Assembly (NCBI GenBank): GCA_003695915.1
Contig: RFGF01000018.1
Coordinates: 19,959 to 83,958, forward strand
Source of the DNA: Nitrospirota bacterium
GTDB lineage: Bacteria > Nitrospirota > Nitrospiria > Nitrospirales > UBA8639
DNA length: 64,000 nucleotides
Direction: 5' to 3'
Shown: piece by piece, positions 60,507-64,000 of the stretch
Layout of the letters: each line of letters opens with the position of its first letter
How positions within the stretch are numbered: position 1 is the stretch's first letter
The notes under the pieces: generated by a model
Told to the model about the DNA's origin: nothing
The model's database searches: none
The model's input: only the letters and a program-made list of their open reading frames with translations
Made by a program: the position numbers and the translations under genes

Positions 60507-61664
60507 ATGGAGAAAAAGCGATCAAAAGTTCTCTTGGGTATGAGCGGCGGTGTCGATAGCTCGGTCGCCGCTGCACTCTTGGTGGAACAAGGTTATGATG
60601 TCCATGGGATCACCCTGCAAATATGGGAAAATGAAGATGAAACCTCTTCTACCAAACCCTGGCAGGAACGCGGATGCTGCAAGCTCGGCATGGCTAGACA
60701 CGTGGCCCGTCTACTGAACATCCCGCACGATGTGATACCCAGTCGTGCTGCATTTCAGTCTGGTGTCATCGATGATTTCGTTTCAAATTATCTGGCCGGG
60801 TCGACACCCAATCCCTGCGTGCGATGCAACGAGCGCGTCAAATTCGAGGCCCTGTATCGCCTAGCAGACCAATTTCGAGCCGATTACATTGCTACCGGGC
60901 ATTATGCGAAAATTGACCAAAAGGCCAATGGATCTTGGTCCCTTTTCCGCGCAACGGACCTCCGAAAGGATCAGACCTATTTTCTCTATCGCCTCAACCC
61001 AGATTGGTTGCCCCGCATCCTTTTTCCTCTCGGTGATTTGCACAAAGCTGAAGTATGGCAACGGGCCGAAGCCCTGGGGCTTCCGGCAGAAGAGCTCCAG
61101 GAAAGCCAAGAAATTTGCTTCGTCAATCAAGGAGATTACCGCACTTTCTTGAAAGCGCACGCTCCTCAAGCTGTCCGTCCTGGTCCGATGATCGATCACA
61201 CCGGACGTTATTTAGGCCAGCATGAGGGGATCGCCTTTTACACTCCCGGTCAGCGTCGTGGATTGGGGCTCAGCATCGGCACTCGACTCTATGTCCATAG
61301 AGTCATTCCAGAAACGAATACCGTGGTGCTCGGACCATCGCAAGGCCTTGAATCCCCGGCATGTATCATCACGGATTTACGATTGTTCGAGCCCAACCAT
61401 TTCATCACGGACACAACGATTGATGTCAAAATCCGTTATGCTGCGCGATCTGTTCCTGCCACTTTCATTTGGCAATCGGAGAAGACGGCCCTCCTTCGAT
61501 TCCGCCAGCCCCAGCGTGCGGTCAGTCCAGGTCAATCGGCCGTCTTTTATCGGGGGGATGAAGTGCTCGGTGGCGGAATCATTCTGCGCGCGGAACCCCT
61601 GCCCGAGAACCACGCTTCAGCTTTCCAGCATACCAGTCCTAACGCAGATTCATCGCCTGCATAA
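60507..61664 (+). CDS. mnmA: tRNA 2-thiouridylase MnmA
   Basis: About 385 residues from the ATG at 60507. GMSGGVDSSVAAALLVEQGY is the PP-loop; NPCVRCNERVKF holds the catalytic Cys and QEICFVNQGDY the second; DQTYFLYRL and FPLGDLHKAEV are family motifs. It forms s2U34 in tRNA Lys, Glu and Gln, complementing MnmE/MnmG on the same base. The last 20 residues are an extra polar tail. A TTG at 60489 and a GTG at 60504 are in-frame alternatives; no SD is clear. Confidence 0.95.
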   Translation: MEKKRSKVLLGMSGGVDSSVAAALLVEQGYDVHGITLQIWENEDETSSTKPWQERGCCKLGMARHVARLLNIPHDVIPSRAAFQSGVIDDFVSNYLAGSTPNPCVRCNERVKFEALYRLADQFRADYIATGHYAKIDQKANGSWSLFRATDLRKDQTYFLYRLNPDWLPRILFPLGDLHKAEVWQRAEALGLPAEELQESQEICFVNQGDYRTFLKAHAPQAVRPGPMIDHTGRYLGQHEGIAFYTPGQRRGLGLSIGTRLYVHRVIPETNTVVLGPSQGLESPACIITDLRLFEPNHFITDTTIDVKIRYAARSVPATFIWQSEKTALLRFRQPQRAVSPGQSAVFYRGDEVLGGGIILRAEPLPENHASAFQHTSPNADSSPA

Positions 61665-61689
61665 AGAGGCTAGAATCGGCACTCTCCTG

Positions 61690-61718
61690 TTGACAGCGCA
61701 TATGCCTCATGCTAGGTT
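61690..61718 (+). promoter_or_regulatory. Promoter upstream of atpH
   Basis: TTGACA (61690-61695) and TAGGTT (61713-61718) with 17-bp spacing give a start near 61725, about 53 bp before atpH. It separates the ATP synthase genes from mnmA transcription. Confidence 0.55.
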
Positions 61719-61738
61719 GTGCCGTTTTTGCACACCTG

Positions 61739-61754
61739 CCCCTCAGCTGAGGGG
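61739..61754 (+). promoter_or_regulatory. Perfect 16-bp palindrome in the atpH leader
   Basis: CCCCTCAGCTGAGGGG is fully self-complementary. It sits about 15 bases after the predicted transcription start and 23 bases before the atpH GTG, so it could be a dimeric repressor site or, with little loop, an RNA dimerisation element. No T-run follows. Confidence 0.5.
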
Positions 61755-61777
61755 ACCTCTCGGAGTCCGAAGTTACC

Positions 61778-62317
61778 GTGGATAAAACAACGATTGCTCG
61801 ACGCTATGCGACAGCCTTGTTCAATCTCCTTGAACCTGCGGAGTTCGATGCCGTGCGTGCGGCCCTAGGCGAACTAAGTCGATTGTTGTCCGAATCACCG
61901 CATTTGAAACACGTCTTTGCCTCTCCTATTTTTACCTTGGACGACAAACAGGCCATCTTGACGGAATTAGTGACGCGGATTGAGGCCCCAAAGATCATCC
62001 AAGACTTTTTAGCGCAGGTGGTAAAAAAGGGACGAATCCCACTCCTCGCGGATATCACGGACTCTTTCGGAGCCCTTGTGGATCGTGCACGAATGATCCA
62101 ACCAGTGACCGTCGTTTCGGCCCTCCCGTTCGATGAATCTGAACGACAGCACATTCAAAATACACTAGAAACCGCAATTGGGAAGAAAGTGACCCTTGTT
62201 TGCGAGGTCGATTCAGCGCTTCTCGGTGGACTTCGCGTCCGAATTGGTAGCCGAGTTTACGACAATACGCTCAAAGAGAAGCTTTCGACGTTACGAAGTT
62301 TGTTGGCCAAGGGGTAA
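61778..62317 (+). CDS. atpH: F1F0 ATP synthase delta subunit
   Basis: The 179-residue protein has TTIARRYATALFNLLEPAEF at the N terminus and LGGLRVRIGSRVYDNTLKEK at the C terminus, the classic delta ends. It links F1 to the peripheral stalk. The start is a GTG at 61778. In most bacteria atpB, atpE and atpF precede atpH; here mnmA does, so the F0 genes must lie elsewhere. atpA follows three bases later. Confidence 0.95.
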   Translation: MDKTTIARRYATALFNLLEPAEFDAVRAALGELSRLLSESPHLKHVFASPIFTLDDKQAILTELVTRIEAPKIIQDFLAQVVKKGRIPLLADITDSFGALVDRARMIQPVTVVSALPFDESERQHIQNTLETAIGKKVTLVCEVDSALLGGLRVRIGSRVYDNTLKEKLSTLRSLLAKG

Positions 62318-62320
62318 TCC

Positions 62321-63841
62321 ATGCAGATTAAAGCCGAAGAAATCAGTTCCATTCTTCAAGAAAAGATCAAGGGCTTTGACCGACACGTCGATGTCAAAGA
62401 AATGGGCTATGTCATTCAAGTAGGTGACAATATTGCCAAAGTTTACGGCCTTGAAGGGGCGATGGCCGGTGAATTGCTCGAATTCCCGGGGAATTTATTC
62501 GGCGTCGCGCTGAACCTCGAAGAAGACAGCGTGGGAGCTGTGCTTTTGGGGGAAGATATCAACATCAGGGAAGGCGATCCCGTCAAACGAACCGGACGAA
62601 TCGCGGAGGTTCCTGTCGGAGAGCCTCTGATTGGACGGGTCGTGGACGCTATCGGCCAACCGTTGGATGGGAAAGGGCCTATTCATGCAACCGAGACGAG
62701 GCTCATTGAGGTCCGGGCTCCCGGCGTCGTCGATCGCCAATCTGTATGCGAACCGCTTCAAACCGGGCTCAAGGCCATCGATGCCATGATCCCGATAGGC
62801 CGTGGTCAACGAGAATTGATCATCGGAGATCGACAAACCGGGAAAACCGCTATCGCCATTGACACGATCATCAATCAAAAAGGGCTCGGAGTCTACTGCA
62901 TCTATGTGGCTATTGGACAAAAACGGTCGACCGTAGCCCGAGTCGTTAAGACCCTTGAGGACTTTGGGGCGATGGATTACACCATTGTGGTGTCGGCTAC
63001 GGCAAGCGATGCGGCGTCTTTGCAGTTTTTCGCCCCCTATGCCGGGGTTACCATGGGGGAATATTTCAGAGACAACGGCAAGCATGCGCTCATCATCTAT
63101 GACGATCTCTCCAAACACGCGGTCGCCTATCGCCAACTCTCCCTTCTCCTTCGACGACCACCTGGCCGAGAAGCCTATCCCGGCGATGTGTTTTTCCTGC
63201 ACTCCCGCCTATTGGAACGCGCCGCTAAATTAAGCGATGAGAAAGGCGGAGGGAGTCTCACCGCCCTGCCAATTATCGAGACACAAGCTGGCGATGTCTC
63301 AGCCTACATTCCGACCAACGTGATATCCATCACCGATGGTCAGATTTATCTGGCCAGCGATCTCTTCTACTCGGGCATTCGCCCGGCAATTAACGTCGGT
63401 CTTTCCGTCTCGCGAGTCGGTGGCGCAGCTCAGATTAAAACCATGAAGCAGGTCGCGGGCACACTCAGATTAGATTTGGCCCAATATCGAGAAATGGCTG
63501 CCTTCGCCCAATTCGGAAGCGAACTCGATAAAGCCACCCAAGCCCAACTTGCGCGAGGAGCCAGAATGGTCGAGCTGTTGAAGCAAGAACAATACAAACC
63601 CATGCCGGTGGCTGATCAGGTCATTGCCATTTTTGCTGGCGTCAACGGGTTTATTGACGATGTGCCTCTTGCCAAAATCCGAAACTTCGAGCAAGATCTG
63701 CTGGAATTCATCAAGGAAAAGTATCCTCAAGTGCGAGAAGAAGTGGTCACGAAGAAAAAAATTGACGAAGAGTTCAGCGAACGTCTGAAACAAATCATTA
63801 CTGAATTCAAAACAGCAAAGGGATATGCCTCCCCGAGCTAA
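62321..63841 (+). CDS. atpA: F1F0 ATP synthase alpha subunit
   Basis: The 506-residue protein is full length. Walker [16 protein letters not shown] starts at residue 169; [39 protein letters not shown] and SYSG-like [20 protein letters not shown] are alpha-subunit signatures. It forms the non-catalytic nucleotide sites of F1. It is followed 15 bp later by atpG. Confidence 0.98.
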   Translation: MQIKAEEISSILQEKIKGFDRHVDVKEMGYVIQVGDNIAKVYGLEGAMAGELLEFPGNLFGVALNLEEDSVGAVLLGEDINIREGDPVKRTGRIAEVPVGEPLIGRVVDAIGQPLDGKGPIHATETRLIEVRAPGVVDRQSVCEPLQTGLKAIDAMIPIGRGQRELIIGDRQTGKTAIAIDTIINQKGLGVYCIYVAIGQKRSTVARVVKTLEDFGAMDYTIVVSATASDAASLQFFAPYAGVTMGEYFRDNGKHALIIYDDLSKHAVAYRQLSLLLRRPPGREAYPGDVFFLHSRLLERAAKLSDEKGGGSLTALPIIETQAGDVSAYIPTNVISITDGQIYLASDLFYSGIRPAINVGLSVSRVGGAAQIKTMKQVAGTLRLDLAQYREMAAFAQFGSELDKATQAQLARGARMVELLKQEQYKPMPVADQVIAIFAGVNGFIDDVPLAKIRNFEQDLLEFIKEKYPQVREEVVTKKKIDEEFSERLKQIITEFKTAKGYASPS

Positions 63842-63856
63842 TTCCGTACGCGTTGT

Positions 63857-64000
63857 ATGCCCAGCCTTCAAAGCCTTCGCCGAAAAATCTCATCACTCAA
63901 AAACACCCAAAAGATCACCAAGGCGATGAAAATGGTCGCTGCGGCCAAGGTCAAACGGGCGCAGGATCGGATTCTCGCCACGCGCCCGTTTGACCTTGGC
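63857..64000 (+). CDS. atpG: F1F0 ATP synthase gamma subunit, 5' part only
   Basis: An ATG at 63857 opens 48 codons to the window end: [20 protein letters not shown] then [15 protein letters not shown], the invariant N-terminal gamma helix. The last codons (ATRPFDLG) fall in an inverted repeat, and the residues after RPF may not be authentic if that repeat is an artefact. Confidence 0.9.
   Translation, partial: MPSLQSLRRKISSLKNTQKITKAMKMVAAAKVKRAQDRILATRPFDLG
63944..64000. repeat. Perfect 19-bp inverted repeat at window edge
   Basis: GCCAAGGTCAAACGGGCGC (63944-63962) is followed, after 19 bases, by its exact reverse complement at 63982-64000, the last base of the window. It lies within the atpG coding start. 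A fold-back assembly or amplification chimera would look like this; so could a contig end. Confidence 0.85.

Overview
The window is a dense, mid-GC bacterial chromosome segment with short gaps, many 4-bp or longer start/stop overlaps and Shine-Dalgarno (SD)-led starts. There are no rRNA or tRNA genes, no CRISPR array and no prophage. Gene content fits a diderm from the Nitrospirota or a neighbouring phylum: MurJ, YidC with a large periplasmic domain, lipoproteins, bactofilins, a DUF502 protein, a PEP-CTERM protein with a CAAX-like PEP-CTERM-associated protease, an archaeal-type methionine adenosyltransferase, and an assimilatory sulfate cluster. The taxonomic placement is inference from gene content, not from a marker gene.

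1-11 kb: a partial membrane protein, an FG-GAP repeat lipoprotein, a CAAX/CPBP-type protease, an MFS/spermidine-synthase fusion, murJ, dtd, an isoaspartyl peptidase-like enzyme, a Bcp peroxiredoxin, a PdxB-like dehydrogenase and a lipoprotein form of truncated haemoglobin.

11-20 kb: the most coherent pathway. A LysR regulator and a cysteine-free Rrf2 regulator precede a tightly packed sulfate-assimilation operon: sulfite reductase fused to an HEPN-like and a TusA-like domain, an APS-reductase-type CysH, a DsrE-like protein, a TrpD2-like protein, CysD, and CysN carrying a decayed APS-kinase domain. Together these predict sulfate to APS to sulfite to sulfide without PAPS.

20-33 kb: secreted and lipoprotein unknowns, a HAD phosphatase, nadB, a pabB-pabC pair, Trm112-like, DUF502, GNAT and P1-peptidase genes, and a frameshifted PEP-CTERM protein gene.

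33-48 kb: gcvT-nudix; a proline-racemase-family enzyme with the Cys-to-Thr change of 3-hydroxyproline dehydratases beside a 2OG-Fe(II) oxygenase; a CBS protein; an HPF/cold-shock fusion; an Ap4A-phosphorylase-like enzyme; a universal stress protein; a Clp1-type polynucleotide kinase; a CheR-type methyltransferase; Pcm; an APC permease; archaeal-type MAT; nudix; a GYD protein.

48.5-50.9 kb: a graveyard of two insertion sequences, a decayed IS256-type transposase and a decayed IS3-type element with recognisable terminal inverted repeats, lying against the promoter of the origin-type cluster.

51-64 kb: rpmH-rnpA-yidD-yidC-mnmE-mnmG-rsmG-parA-parB with two parS sites flanking rsmG, then two bactofilins, mnmA, and atpH-atpA-atpG (partial) without the F0 genes. 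This order is typical of the replication-origin neighbourhood, although dnaA and an evident origin are not in the window. The last 57 bases form a perfect 19-bp inverted repeat that may be an assembly artefact.
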